DNA from: Cafeteria roenbergensis
Taxonomy: Eukaryota > Sar > Bigyra > Bicosoecida > Cafeteriaceae
DNA: 64,000 nt
Assembly (NCBI GenBank): GCA_008330645.1
Contig: VLTN01000052.1
Coordinates: 186,001-250,000, forward strand
Direction of reading: 5' to 3'
Shown here: in pieces, positions 49,801 through 62,025 of the stretch
Position numbering within the stretch: position 1 is the stretch's first letter
Layout: every line of letters starts with the position of its first letter
Position numbers and translations under genes: made by a program
The notes under the pieces: generated by a model
The model's input: the letters and a program-made list of their open reading frames with translations, nothing else
What the model was told of the DNA's origin: nothing
Database searches by the model: none

Positions 49801-52800
49801 GGGAGTCCTCGGCTGTCCGCACCGGCAGCGCCATCTGCGAGAAGGGGTACTACTGCTCGAACGGGGAGCGCTCCCCTTGCCCCGCGGGCCGATTCGGCTC
49901 CACCGAGGGCCTCAGCTCCCCGGCCTGCTCCGGTCCCTGCACTGCGGGGTTCCTGTGCCCCTCCGCGTCGACCTCCTCCACGGCGGAGGAGTGCGACGTC
50001 GACGGGTCCGGCGACGTCTATTGCCCCGAGGGCACGGCGGTGCGGCGGTCGGTGTCCACCGGCTACTACTCCTCCCCGCTGTCCGCCCCGGCCTCGCAGC
50101 GCAGCGCGCAGACCCTGTGTGAGGAGCAGTACGTGTGCATCAGCGGCGAGCGCAAGCCCAAGGTGGAGTGGACTGGCGGCTGCCGGGCCACGACCGACTT
50201 GGAGGAGGCCACGGGCGGCATCCTCGGCGGCGCTGACTTCGTCGCCCTCTTCAGCCTGGACGAGAACGGCCCGTCGACCAAGACGCTGCTCGGCTCCCTC
50301 ACGGCCGTGTCCAACCAGCAGGGCGCCGCCGCTGCCGTGTCCTACACCGTCGTGTCGACCCGCCCGAGTCCGTCCAGCACGTGCTCCAGCACCGCGGCGG
50401 TGACGCTGGAGGCCTTCAGCACGTCCCGCCGCGTGTACGCGCAGGGCCCGCTGGACTTCGAGCAGTGCAGCAAGTTCGAGCTGCTGGTGCGGGCCACGGG
50501 CGGCACCTACTCCATCGACTGCGCCGTCACCGTTGACGTCAAGGACAAGAACGACGCCCCCAAGGTCACAGCGTCCTCCACGTCGCGGAGCGTCGCCGAA
50601 GACGGGCCCCGCAACGGCCTGGTGGGCGGCCCGATGCTGGGCGTGGAGGTGAGCGACGAGGACGCTGGCCAGGAGCTGTCCTTCAGCATCGTCTCGGGTG
50701 ACGCCGGCATCTTCACCATCGGCTCGTGCTCCGGCCAGCTGTCACTGGCCGTCGACAACGCCCCTCGACTACGAGCAGCGAAGCTCCTACAGCCTGACCG
50801 TGCGGGCGCGTGACGACCACCCGACCGACCCGAAGGAGGTCACCATTGCCGTGACGGTGCAGGTGACGGACGTGAACGAGGCCCCGCGCTTCGACAGGCC
50901 CGCCCGCGGCACTAGCGCCTTCAACAGCAGCCTCCACTTTGACCTGGTGGTCGATGAGAACTCGCCCGCGGGCGCGGCGCTCTCGGGCTCCAGCGCCGGG
51001 CCGTCGGCCTCGGACCCCGACACGCCCACTGCGAGCAGCTCCAACACGCTGACCTACAGCATTCGCGCGCAGGACCCGGAGCTCTTTGCGATCAACGCGG
51101 CAACTGGCGCGATGAGCGTCTCCGCTGCCGTGGGCTCGGGCGCGGAGGGCGCCCCTGCGGCCGTGGACTTTGAGAACCTCGTCGGCGGCGAGGTTGCCGT
51201 GACGGTGCGTGTGAGCGACGAGCTTGGCCTGTCCGACACGCAAACCTTCCTGGTGCGGGTCTCGGACCTGAACGACCCGCCGGTGGTGCCGCAGTCGGTG
51301 AACGTGTCGCTGGCCGAGGGCTCCGCCGTTGGGGCCGAGGTGACGGACTCCGTGACGGCCAGCGACGAGGACCGCCCCTCGAGCCCGGTGACCTTTGCCA
51401 TCGCCTCGGAGCAGCTCTTCGTGCGGTCCACTGGGGAGTGGGAGACGACCTCGCCGCTCAGCGCCGCGTCGTACGCTGCCGTGCGCGACGGCGACCTCGC
51501 TGCCCACGTGGCAGTGTCGGCGGCGTCGACGTCGTCGGTGGCCCTCGACTTCGAGCGGGTGTCGGCGGCCAGGCTGCTGCTGCGCGCGACGGACTCCCCT
51601 CACCTGGGGCTGCCGCCGAACCAGCGCGACACGCTCGTCACCGTGGAGCTGAGCGACGTGAACGAGCGGCCGTTCTTCGTGGGGCCGGCGGGCTCCGCAG
51701 CCGCGAGCGAGGCTGCTCGCGCGTCGCTGCCAGCATCGCCCAGCGCTCCGTACGTGGCGCCCCCGCCCCGCGCGGGCACCATCGTGCTCAACGTCTCGGA
51801 GCTGGCATCGCCCGGCCTGCTGGTGGGCGGGCTGGCCTCGTTCGACCCCGACACCGTTGCCGCGCAGACGCTCTTCGTGACGGCCGTGAGCGGCAGCGGC
51901 TCCTCGGTGTTCGGCATCAACACGCAGGGCAACGTGACGCTCATCGGCGACCCGGCTGTGAGCGCCGGCGGGGCCGTGCTCGACTTCGAGCGGACCCAGG
52001 TCTACCGCACGACGGTGCGCGTGACGGACTCCGGGTCGCCCCCGCTGTCGGACACGGCGGTGCTGGAGGTGCGCGTGATGGACGAGCAAGAGCCGCCCGC
52101 CATCACGGCCGGCCAGACGTTCACGATTGACGAAAACGCTGGCGCCGGCACGGCGGTGTCCGGCGGCGCGGTGGCGGCCGTGGACCCCGACGCGGCGGAC
52201 AACGTTGGCGCCCTGGGGGCCGGGCTCACGTTCGAGGTGCGCTTCGGCGGGGACGGTGACCTCACGCCCGCGCTGCGCAGCGACTCTAGCAAGCCGCTCT
52301 TCGACATCGACTCCGCCACGGGCCAGCTGCGAGTCAGCGCCTCCGCCGTGGCGGTGGCCGGCATGCACGAGCTCAGCGACGTCAACCACGAGCTCGTCGC
52401 GCGGGCCACGGTGTCCGTCCGCGTCACCGACACGGCTGGAAACTCGCACACCGCCAACGTCGTGGTGACCGTGAACGACCTGAACGAGCGGCCGGCAGAC
52501 CCCTCCACAACGCAGCGCCTCGCGGTAGCAGAGCTCTCGCCGGTGGGCACGGCCGTCGGGGCCCTGGTCGTGAGCGACGTGGACGACGGAGACTCGGTGG
52601 CCGTGGTGCTGGAGGGGGTGGTGCCGCCCGCTGTCCCGGGCGCGCAGGATGCCTGTGCCTCCGCGTCGCTCTTCGAGCTGGACCCGTCTCTGGGCGCAGT
52701 CGCCGGCGCGCTGCGGCTCAAGTCCGCCGCTCCCACACGCCCCCTCGCGGTGGACGACGCCACTCAGTTCGGCTTCGGCTGCAACGTGACCTTCAAGGGC

Positions 52801-55800
52801 CAGGACGCGGCCGGCCTTCTCTCGCCGCTGGGCTACGCGTGGGTGGAGCTGGTGCGGAACAACGAGCCGCCCACCTACAACGGCGTTCTCCCCACCACCA
52901 TTTCCGTGCCGGAGAGCACGGCGGGCGGCTCCGTGCTGCTGGCGTCGCTGGGCGCAACGGATCCGAACGAGGACCAGACGCTGTCCCACTCGATCCGCGC
53001 GGTCAGACCCGACGCCCTCCTCCCCGTGTTCAGCCTGCAGGCGGGCGGCGCCGGCGCGCTGTCGCTGCGTCCAGGGTTCTCGCTGGACCACGAGACCACT
53101 CCCTCTGTCTCGGTGACGGTGGAGACGCGCGACGACGGGCTGCCCACCGGGCTCAAGACCACGGCAGTGATCACCATCACTGTGACGGACGTGCCTGAGA
53201 GCCCGGTGCTGTCGATTGCGGCCGGCGCGACGGGCGGCGGCATGGCCGTGGACGAGAACTCCGCCGCCGGCACTGCGGTGGGCAGCATGGGCGCCACCGA
53301 CCAGGACGCCAGCGAGACCCTCACCTTCTCCATCGCGCCGCGCGCCGGGAGCGGCGTGCCGGCGGCGGCCCTGCCGTTCGAGGTGCACCCGTCGACGGGC
53401 GCCATCACGGTGCGCAGCGTGGCAGAGGGGGCAGCGGCCGCCGGGCTCTCGCACGAGGCGGCGGCAGAGTGGGCGGTCACCGTCACGGTGACGGACAAGG
53501 ACGACCTGACCGACACGATGGACTTTAGCATCGCAGTGAACGACGTCAACGAGCCGTGCACGGCCACCGTTGGCCCCGCCTCGGCAGCGTTCGCTGTGAA
53601 CGCCGGCGCCCAGGGCGGCGCGGCGGCGTCTGTGTGGGCCGTGGCGCAGGTATCCGAGACCGCCGCACCAGGCACTGCCGTTGCCGTGGTGACGGCGGCG
53701 GACCCGGACGACCCGGAGCACCCGCTCGGGTGGGGCCGGCTGTCCTACCGCGTGGTTCCGTCGCCCGCGCAGGCTGGGGCCGCCGACGAGGCCTCCGCCG
53801 ACGCCGGCGCCGCGGCCGCCCCTTACTCGACCAGCGGGACCGCGGAGGTCTTCGAGGTCTCTCCGTCCGGGGTCGTGTCCGTCGCGGCGCTGCTGGACTT
53901 CGAGGACCAGGAGCGGCACGACGTGGTGGTGGAGGTGCTCGACGGCGACTCCGGCGCCCCGCTGGGCGTGAACGTCACCGTGTCGATCCGCGTGGTCGAC
54001 TCCCCGCTGGACACGGCTGTCGACTCGCTGGAGGGCGCGCTGCTTCACTCCTCAGCGGGCGGCGACGACCTGGACTTTGTGGGGCAGGGCCTCGGCGCCA
54101 CGGCCAGGCGCCTAGCCCGCGCTGCCTCCGGGGCCGACGCGCCCGCGCCGTCCTACGCGTTTACGGCCCTTGCGGTGGGCCAGCCCGACGGCCGCAAGTA
54201 CAACTCCACGACGTGCGCTCAGTCGCCCGCAGGGGACAACTCGCGCGTGCGGTGCGCCACGCCACCGGGCTACGGCACGGCGTGGGCGTGGACGCTGCGC
54301 TGGTCGGCAGCCTACACGAGCGACGCGACTGCGCCGCTGGGCGGGGACGCTGCCGTCCTGCACGACCGCACGTCCGTGCAGCCGCCCACCGTGTCCGCCG
54401 TGCTCCAGGGTCTGCGAAGCGAGCCGACAGCTGGCGGGTCCGTGCTCGAGGTGGAGGGAAGCAACTTTGGCCCGCTCTCCGCGCCCGTGACGGTGCGCTT
54501 CGGCGCCTCGACGGGCATGGAGCTGGCTGCCGTGGGGTGCGCCGTGTCGGTGGCGCACACCCGCGTGCGGTGCACAACGGTGGCGGGAGTGGGCACTGGC
54601 CTGGGCGTGGTTGTGGGGGTGGCCGGGCAGCTGAGCGCGCGCTTCGAGCCCCAGCCGCCGGCGCTGCCGCTCGGCTACGCCGCCCCTGCGGTCAGTGGCA
54701 TCGTGGTCCTCTCGGCCAGCGCCGACCCTCGCGACGCCGTCCCTCTCTTCTCGCTGGGGGCCTCCACCGCGGCCCTCACCACGTCCGGCCAGTCCCTCCA
54801 GATCGTGCTGCAGGGCACCAACTTCGGCGCCCAGGCCAGCACCTTCAGCCTGCGCTTCGGTGGGGGGGCCGACAGGGCCGACAAGTACCTGGTGTCCGGG
54901 GCCGCCATGGACTGCAGCGTGGTGGTGTCGCACACCGTGGTGGCGTGCGACGCGCCGGCAGGGCAGGGCGTGGGGCTGCGCGTTGCGGTGGAGGTGGGCG
55001 GGCAGCTCAGCCCCCTTGCCGCCGACGCCGGCAGCACCACGCTGAGCTTCACGCCCCCGACCGTCACCGAGGTCTCGGGGCAGGGCGCCGTGCAGGGGTC
55101 CACGGCGGGCGACGAGGACCTCGTGCTGGTGGGCACCAACTTCCCCCCCGTGGGCGACCTGCCCGACCCCGTTGTGCGGTTCGGCCCGTCGCCCAGCGGC
55201 GACGTGTACGTGGCGCAGGGCTGCCGCGTCACGGTGTCCGGCGCGCGGATCGAGTGCACCACGGCCGAGGGCGTCGGCGCGGAGCTGGGCGTGTGGCTGG
55301 CGGTGGACGGCGTGGACCCGCTCGCGGCGTGGGGCGGCGCGCCCGCGGCTCTGCCAGCCGCCTCCTTCCCGAAGGCGGTGTCGTACCACCCGCCCGTGGT
55401 GACGGGGTACGAGGGCCCTGGCGCCTCGGAGGCCTCTACCGTGGGCGGCGCGGACTGGTACGTTGACGTGACGGGCCGCAACTTCGGGCCCGTCGGCCAC
55501 GGCGCCGTCGACAGCGTGACCTACGCCAAGCCGGCCATCGCGGCGGGCACCGAGCCCGGCGTCATCTTCGAGGCGGCCTGCACCGTGCGCGACGCGCACA
55601 CCCGGATGCGCTGCAACATCTCCCAGGGCGCCGGGCAGGACCTGGCGTGGAACGTGACGGTGCGCGGCCAGCTGTCCATTGAGCCTGTGACCTCATACGA
55701 CGAGCCCAGCATCGCCTCCTTCGCGGGCGCGGCCGCCCCGCTGGCGGCTGACCAGCCCGCCTCCAGCTTTGCCACGGCAAGGGCGGCCCCCGACGGGAAC

Positions 55801-58800
55801 GAGACGGTGTCGCTGGTCGGGCTCAACTTCGGCCCGCCCAGCCGCAGCGCGGAGTACCTCGAGTGGGTTCGCTTCGCGCCAGCCACGCTGGCCAACGCCT
55901 CCCGCGTCGAGGACGTGGTGGCCCGAGGCGAGAGCGCCGGCCCCTTCTACACCGGGAGGAACTGCCGCGTGGTGTCCCACAGCGAGGTGCAGTGCACCAT
56001 GCCCCCCGCGTCCGGCGGACCGCACTTCTGGACCGCTCGCGTCAAGGGTCAGACGTCGGCGTCGTCGCCCGCGTTTTACATGCGCCGGCCCCGCCCACTG
56101 TTCATCGAGCCCGCCGCGCGCACGGGCTCCTCGGCGGCGTCCCTGCCGCTGGTGCAGGGCCCCGCGGCGCTGCTCCGGACCACGGGCGGGGGGCAGACGG
56201 TGCGGGTGGTGGGGCGCTGGTTCGGGCTCAAGGACCCCTTCGCCGATGTGTTTGTCCGGTGGGGCGGGCTCACGCTCCGGCCCTCGGCGCAGTACAGGAT
56301 GAGCGTGCCCTCCTCGCTCGTGGCGGCCGCCGAGGCTGGAACGGCCGTCAGCTGGTCCGCCAGCGGCTTGTCGCCGTCCGCCCCCAGCGTCGTTCTGGAC
56401 GCGCTGGAGGTGACGGTGCCCGAGGGCTTCGGGCAGGATATCCCCGTGCGCGTGGTGACGGCCTCCCTTGCGGGAGACGTGGTGTCTCTCTCCACCGACC
56501 TGTCCTTCACGTACGCGGCGCCCACGCTGAGCTTCCCGTCCGTTCGCGAGGACACCGACAACCCTCTCACCAAGATGTTCATGCTGCTGCGCGGCGCAAA
56601 CCTGTGCCGGCCGCCCGTCCCGGGGTTCGACGAGGCCCTGGGAGACCCCCCGCTTGGGTCCGTCACGGCGCTGGCCAACTGCGCCCGCGTCCAGGTGATG
56701 AACGAGGACGACCCGGACCCGGCGATGCGCGCGGTCTACAGGACGCTGGGCCCGTCCGAGGTGGTGTCCCACACCCACGAGGAGGTCGTGCTCCACATCG
56801 CGCGGGGCCGCGGCTCTGCCAGAGTGGACGTTGCCGGCCGGGTCACGAACGAGGTGCGGTTCGAGCAGCTCGCGCCGGGCTTCCTCGAGGGCGAGTGCGA
56901 CCGCTTCGAGGCGTACGCGTTCCGCACCATCGGGTGGACGGGCGAGGACCCGTCGCAGCTGCTCACCGTGCGCGCCTACGACATCTGCAACGCGTCGCTC
57001 GCCGTCACGGTGGGCGGCGCAGACTGCACGCACGTGACCTTCCCACCGCTGCTGGTGGGCACGGACGAGGGCACGGGCAAGCGCATCTGCGAGGTCTCCT
57101 GCCGCGTGCCGCAGGGCCAGGGTGCATCCAACGAGGTCGTGGTGGTCAACGGCGGCATGGCCTCCGACCACGCGCCCGGCGCCACGCCGTGCGTGGTGGC
57201 CTACGGCAAGCCGTCGGTGACGGAGGTGTACTCGCGGCTCGACGGGCTGGGCGACGCCCTGCCTGCCTCGTCCACCGCCACCGTGGACGCCCTTGGGAGG
57301 GAGCCGCGTGTGCTGACGGGCGTGCGCCTCGTGTCTGCGGCCGGCTCGCCGCCAGCGGGCGCGTTCGTGCGCCCCGGGCAAGCAGTGGCCACCCCCTACG
57401 CCCCGCAGGCCGGGCTCGACAAGGTGGTGACCCTGCCGACGGAGGGCGGGCGCATCGTGGTGTTTGGCGACTCGCTGGGCACCACGGCGTTCAGCGACCT
57501 CGCCTCGGCGACGACGGTCACGATGCAGCCCGACGGCGCCTCGCGCCTCTCCACATCGGACGGCCCGGTGCTGCTGGATGCGGTCAGTGAGGCGTCGGGC
57601 GGCCTGGGCCACAACCACACGCTGGTCGAGCTGGAGGTGCCGCCCACCGGGACGGGCCGCGGGTGGGTGCTGTCCCTGCTGGTGTCTGGGCAGGCGCTGC
57701 CATCCTACCTGGGGCTGGCCTTCGCCCCGCCCTCGGTGGAGTCGGCGGCGCCGATGCGCGTCCGCACCCAAGGCGGCCAGATTCTCACCGTGCGCGGGCG
57801 GAACTTCGGGCAGCGGGCCGACAGGGTCAGCGTGCTCGTGGGCGGCCGCGCCTGCACCTCCGTGACCCTGGCTGTGGCCCACCGCGAGCTTCGGTGCTTG
57901 GTCCCCGAGGGCGCGGGGCCGGCGGCGGCCGTGGAGGTGACCGTGGACGGCCAGTCGAGCGGCACCGCGCACGGCGTCAGCCTCGCCTACCTCCCCCCCG
58001 TCGTGACGTCCGTGTGGCCCGCCTCGGTGGGAACCGACGGCTCCGAGGTGGTCACCATCACCGGCGACAACCTGGGGCGCACGTCGCCGCTTCAGGGGGG
58101 CTCCACGTCCGGGCGCGCTCTGGCAGACGCGCTCCTGGCCGCAGCAGTCTCGCTCGTGCCCGTCGGGGGGCGCTCGACGATCGACCTGGTGCGCACTGTG
58201 CCGGACCCGGACGCGGGCACCCCCTTCGCCCACGACGGCGCCATCATCTCGCACAACCACACCCACATCGTGTTCCGCGCGCCGCAGATCCAGGGCGCAT
58301 CCCGCAGCGTCCGCGTCACGGTGGCCGGCCAGTCCACTCTCGACGCGGCGCAGGACGCGACCCTGGGCAGCCCCGCAGAGCTGGCGCTGGGCATCCGCCC
58401 GCCCCAGCTTGATGCCGTGGACCCGCTGGTGGGGCCCACCAACGGCTACCTGGTGCGCTTCCGCGGCGAGTCCCTCGGGCGCGTGGAGCCGCTGCGCTCG
58501 CCCAGTCTCAAGAGCGACAACCGCGGTCTTGCGGTGCAGGCCGTGGCGCCCGGGGGCGAGCTGCGGCTGCCCTGCACGCCCGTGAGCACCGCCGGGGGCC
58601 AGTGGGCGCGCGAGTACGCGGCCTGGGACTTTGTGGATCCGGCCACAGGCGAGCGGCCGCCGCGGCCCTCGTCGCCCTACACCCACGAGTGGCTCTTCTG
58701 CCTGTTGCCGCGCGGCTTCGGCCAGAACATCACGCTGGAGGTGAGCCTGGACGGCATCCCGGCCAGCTCCTCGTCCGCCGTGAGCCGCTTCTCGTACGCG

Positions 58801-61245
58801 CCGCCCGAGGTGCTGACCCTGGTGCCCAACCAGCCGTCCGCCAACGGCCGCAAGGGGGCCTTCGTCCAGGGCGGCAACTTCGGCGCGGAGTCCTTCGGCG
58901 ACGCGACCAACTCGCCGACTGTGAAGATCGGGGAGCTGGCCTGCACGTCGCCGGAGCTGGTCAGCGACGAGCGCATCGACTGCGACACACAGCGCGACAC
59001 GGTCGGGGTGAAGGTGCTCGAGGTGTCCACCGCGGGCTACAGCAACATGCGCTACCCGGACGAGGCCGCGGCCGCCGCGGGCACCGACGTGTGGCGCGTG
59101 GAGGCTGTGTGCCCCATCGAGACGTACGGCCAGCCTGGAGAGACCTGCGCGGACTGCCCCCAGGGCGGCGTCTGCGAGGGAGCCGTCTGCGAAGTGGAGG
59201 CGCCAGCCGGCAGGGCCGCGAGCTGCATCCAGTTCCGCGAGCCGTACGCCTCCCCGGGCTTCTGGCAAATCGCCCAGCCGGCGGAGCTCTGCCCCGAGTC
59301 CCGGCAGAGCCGCCCGGCGCCGTTCAACGGCTCCTGCCCGGCGTTCATGCCGTGCGACCCCAAGGCGGCGTGCCTAGGCAGGAACGTCTGCGCGGAGGGC
59401 TACCAGGGCGAGCGCTGCGGGGAGTGCCTCCCCGGCAAGTACTACCGAAGCAACGGCGCCTGCATCCAGTGCCCGGACAACGTGTGGCTCTTCCCCGTCC
59501 TGTTCGCCATGCTGGTCATCGTGGTGGCTTGCGGCGCCTACGTGCTGCACCGGCTCGACACCCAGGTGGAAGGGTTCGGCACGGCGCTCTTCGTGGCGGT
59601 GGACCACATGCAGGTGCTCAGCATCCTCGCCAAGACGAGGGTCAAGTGGCCGTCGTTCCTCGCCGACCTGCTCTCGTGGCTGAGCGTGTTCCAGTTCAAC
59701 ATCGACATCGTCGGGCTCGACTGCGCCATGCCCGAGCTGGGCTACGAGATGCGCTGGCTCGGCACCGAGCTGCTTCCCATCGCCTTCTTGGTCATCTTCG
59801 GCCTGTTGCACTCGGTGCTGTGGCTGTACAAGGGGCTCTGCATGGGCCAGAACAAGATCCGGCGGAACGACCACCTCTCCTCGCTCATCTCCACGTCGGT
59901 GCTCCTCTTCTACGTGCTCTACCTCCAGGTGACGCGCACCGCCTTTGACGCGCTCAACTGTATGTCGCTGGACCCGCCCGACGGCTACACGTACCTGGAG
60001 GCGGTGTTCGAGCGGTGCGGGACCGGCATGCAGGCGCGCATCGCCCCGCTGGCGTACGTCTTCATCGGGCTCTACACGGTCGGCTTCCTCGTCTTCACTG
60101 CGGTGCTGCTGCGGCGGTACAAGGAGGACGTCAAGGTGGACCAGATCCTGCGCGCCATGGACGTCAGCACCAAGCAGAACGGCCTGGACGAGTTCCGCGC
60201 CCGCTGGTCCCGGCTCTACATGCACTTCGTCCCCGGGCAGGCCCCCTACTGGATCGTGCTGCTGCTCATCCGCAAGGCCCTGGTGGCGGTGGCGGCGCTC
60301 GTGTTCGGGCGCGTGCCCTCGTTCCAGCTGGCCTGCATCATGCTCATCCTCTTCGTCGCCTTCACCATGAACGCGCGGTCGGTGCCGTACATGAGCTACG
60401 CCCGCAGGCGCGAGGTGGTGCTGCAGCACCGCGCCAAGGTGCGCGAGGGCGACGAGCTGCACAAGGCAATCTCGCACACCTACCAGCGCGCCATCGCAGA
60501 CCGCAGCATCGCCAGCCGCGTCCGGTCCACCGACCTCAAGAGCATGGCAGCTGCGGTCAACACGGCCGACGCCCGCCGCGCGCGGCTGGTCTTCGCTGCT
60601 CGCTGGTCCGGCGACCCGAACAACATGGAGACGGTGCTGCTCTTCGTGAGCATGCTCATCGCGCTCACAGGCATCCTCATGGAGTCCGGCGAGACCAGCT
60701 TCCAGTACGTGGCGGTGCAGCGCGACGTGATCGCCTACGCGGCCATGGTGCTGCTGGTCGTGGCTGTGCTGTATGCCTTCGGGGTGGTGGCCATCGAGGT
60801 GCTGGCCACGTTCCTTCGAGGTGGTTCCGGCGGGCTCTGCCAGTGCTGCGCGCCCAAGGGGCTCACCAAGGCGTCGGGGGACAAGGCCAGCGTCTCGCGC
60901 GTGAGCCGGAAGAAGCGGGGCGGCCGCCCGGCCGAGAGCAAGGACCCTACAGACCTGGACCCTGTGCTGCGGGAGATGGAGCGCGAGGCGCTGGCGGCGA
61001 TCGCGCCAAGCTCGCTGGACAGCGGCCCCGGGTTCCACATCAACCCCATGGCTGCGGCGGCCCTGGACGTTGCCAAGGCAGGCGAGGATCTGGAGGCCAT
61101 TCTCGCCGCTGACACTGCGCCCACGCTTTCGCAGTGGGCCGTGGTTCGCAAGCACGCCGGGCGGGTCGACGACACTCTGTCCAAGCTTCGCTGGGAGGTA
61201 GCTGAGCTCAAGAAGAAGCAGGCGCAGCGAGCGCAGGCGAGCTAG
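46652..61245 (+). CDS. Giant adhesion receptor: SHFRYG domain, Cys-rich, cadherin and IPT/TIG repeats, multi-pass membrane region
   Basis: Eight exons agree in phase: 46652-46710, 47268-47317, 47451-47533, 47672-47710, 47824-47912, 48025-48171, 48283-48514 and 48630-61245, about 4437 aa. Order: signal peptide (MLVLLLLAAGLARA); an SHFRYGNINW ectodomain with FGDGT, HTYSVSTATAYFRGCCRI and WTVPASDDDGDQ; an IPT/TIG domain (about 350); Cys-rich GCC2/GCC3 repeats (about 450-740); about nine cadherin repeats (740-2030) with LDFE and DVNEAP linkers; about twelve IPT/TIG repeats (2150-3710); an EGF-like CAEGYQGERCGECLPGKYY; then about seven or eight helices (3850-4300) and a cytosolic tail ending in a short coiled coil. 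Likely a surface adhesion or mechanosensory receptor. Within exon 8 the frame shifts by one base near 50757-50763, in the middle of a cadherin repeat with no intron: an assembly error or a real lesion. Confidence 0.88.
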
Positions 61246-62025
61246 CCGAAGTCGCCGCCTTGGGCCGTCAGAAGCTCTCCGGGCGGCCCGCGCTCGTTGG
61301 GGTCCCCGGTGTCCCGAGGCAGCGTGGCCTCGCTCGGGTCGGACTCGAGCGTGCCCGATATCCCGTCGGCTGCGGCGGTCCAGGAGGCTGCCCAGGAGGC
61401 GGTGCTCGCGGTGGTGGGCGAAGGAGAAGCCGACGAAGACAGCACGGAGCTTGGCGCTGCACGAGGCAGCAAGACGACGGCAAAGGGCGTCGACGTGGCG
61501 CACGTCAGGCGGCTGTCGCGCTTTGCAGGAAAACCTGCCAAGGGCGGCCGCAGGAGGCGAGGCGGCGAGCCGCGTCCGTCGATTGCCGTGCTGGCGCGAA
61601 GCCGAGCGGCCGTGGCTGGTGGCGCCGACGAAGATCCGTTCGCTGGCAACCCCACGTGCGGACCCTGGACGCGTGTGCGCAACGAGGAGGGCGTTATTTG
61701 GTACGTGAACGAGCTCACAAACGAGCAGCGCTGGGCCATGCCGGACAGCTTCGACGCGCCTGGCGCTGCGCTGTGGACCCCCGAGATGACGGCGGCTGCA
61801 GCTACCAACGCGGCGGCTGACGCAATCAGCTCTGCCAAGGAGGAGGAGGCCCAGACGGCTGCCGAGGACGAAGCCGCTCCCCGTCTGCTTCGTCGCAAGT
61901 CGTCCTCTGGCGCTGGCCTCGCCGATGCTGGCGCGGCGAGCAGTAGCGGCCGCGAGAATCCCCTCGCTTCCGGGAGGAGCCGTGCCAAGTTGCTGGCCGG
62001 CGAGGAGGAGCGCAGAGAAGGATAG
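61246..62025 (+). CDS. WW-domain open frame directly continuing the receptor frame beyond its TAG
   Basis: The frame stays open for about 260 codons after the receptor's TAG (61243-61245) and ends with TAG at 62023. It has no ATG for the first ~160 codons, so it is not an ordinary separate gene. It encodes a Ser-rich start, an acidic helix (AAQEAVLAVVGEGEADED), a basic RRLSRFAGKPAKGGRRRRGG stretch and a WW domain (WTRVRNEEGVIWYVNELTNE, then RWAMPDSF) with both Trp, the YVN and the final Pro. Either it is the real cytosolic C-terminus of the receptor, joined by removal of a 54-nt GTAGCT...CCGAAG segment (61198-61251) that keeps frame or by readthrough, or it is an exon of another transcript. 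WW domains bind proline-rich peptides. Confidence 0.5.
   Translation, partial: PKSPPWAVRSSPGGPRSLGSPVSRGSVASLGSDSSVPDIPSAAAVQEAAQEAVLAVVGEGEADEDSTELGAARGSKTTAKGVDVAHVRRLSRFAGKPAKGGRRRRGGEPRPSIAVLARSRAAVAGGADEDPFAGNPTCGPWTRVRNEEGVIWYVNELTNEQRWAMPDSFDAPGAALWTPEMTAAAATNAAADAISSAKEEEAQTAAEDEAAPRLLRRKSSSGAGLADAGAASSSGRENPLASGRSRAKLLAGEEERREG

Noticed and set aside
50713-54048. Long minus-strand open frame (1111 codons) inside the receptor
   Set aside because: It is antisense to well-supported cadherin repeats, rich in His/Arg/Gly as expected of reversed GC-rich codons, and shows no domain. The same applies to minus-strand frames at 55693-59268 and 59374-61503.
53556-55466. Plus-strand open frame of 636 codons in another frame of the receptor
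   Set aside because: It is an Arg/Gly-rich shadow of the cadherin/IPT frame and has no recognisable motif.
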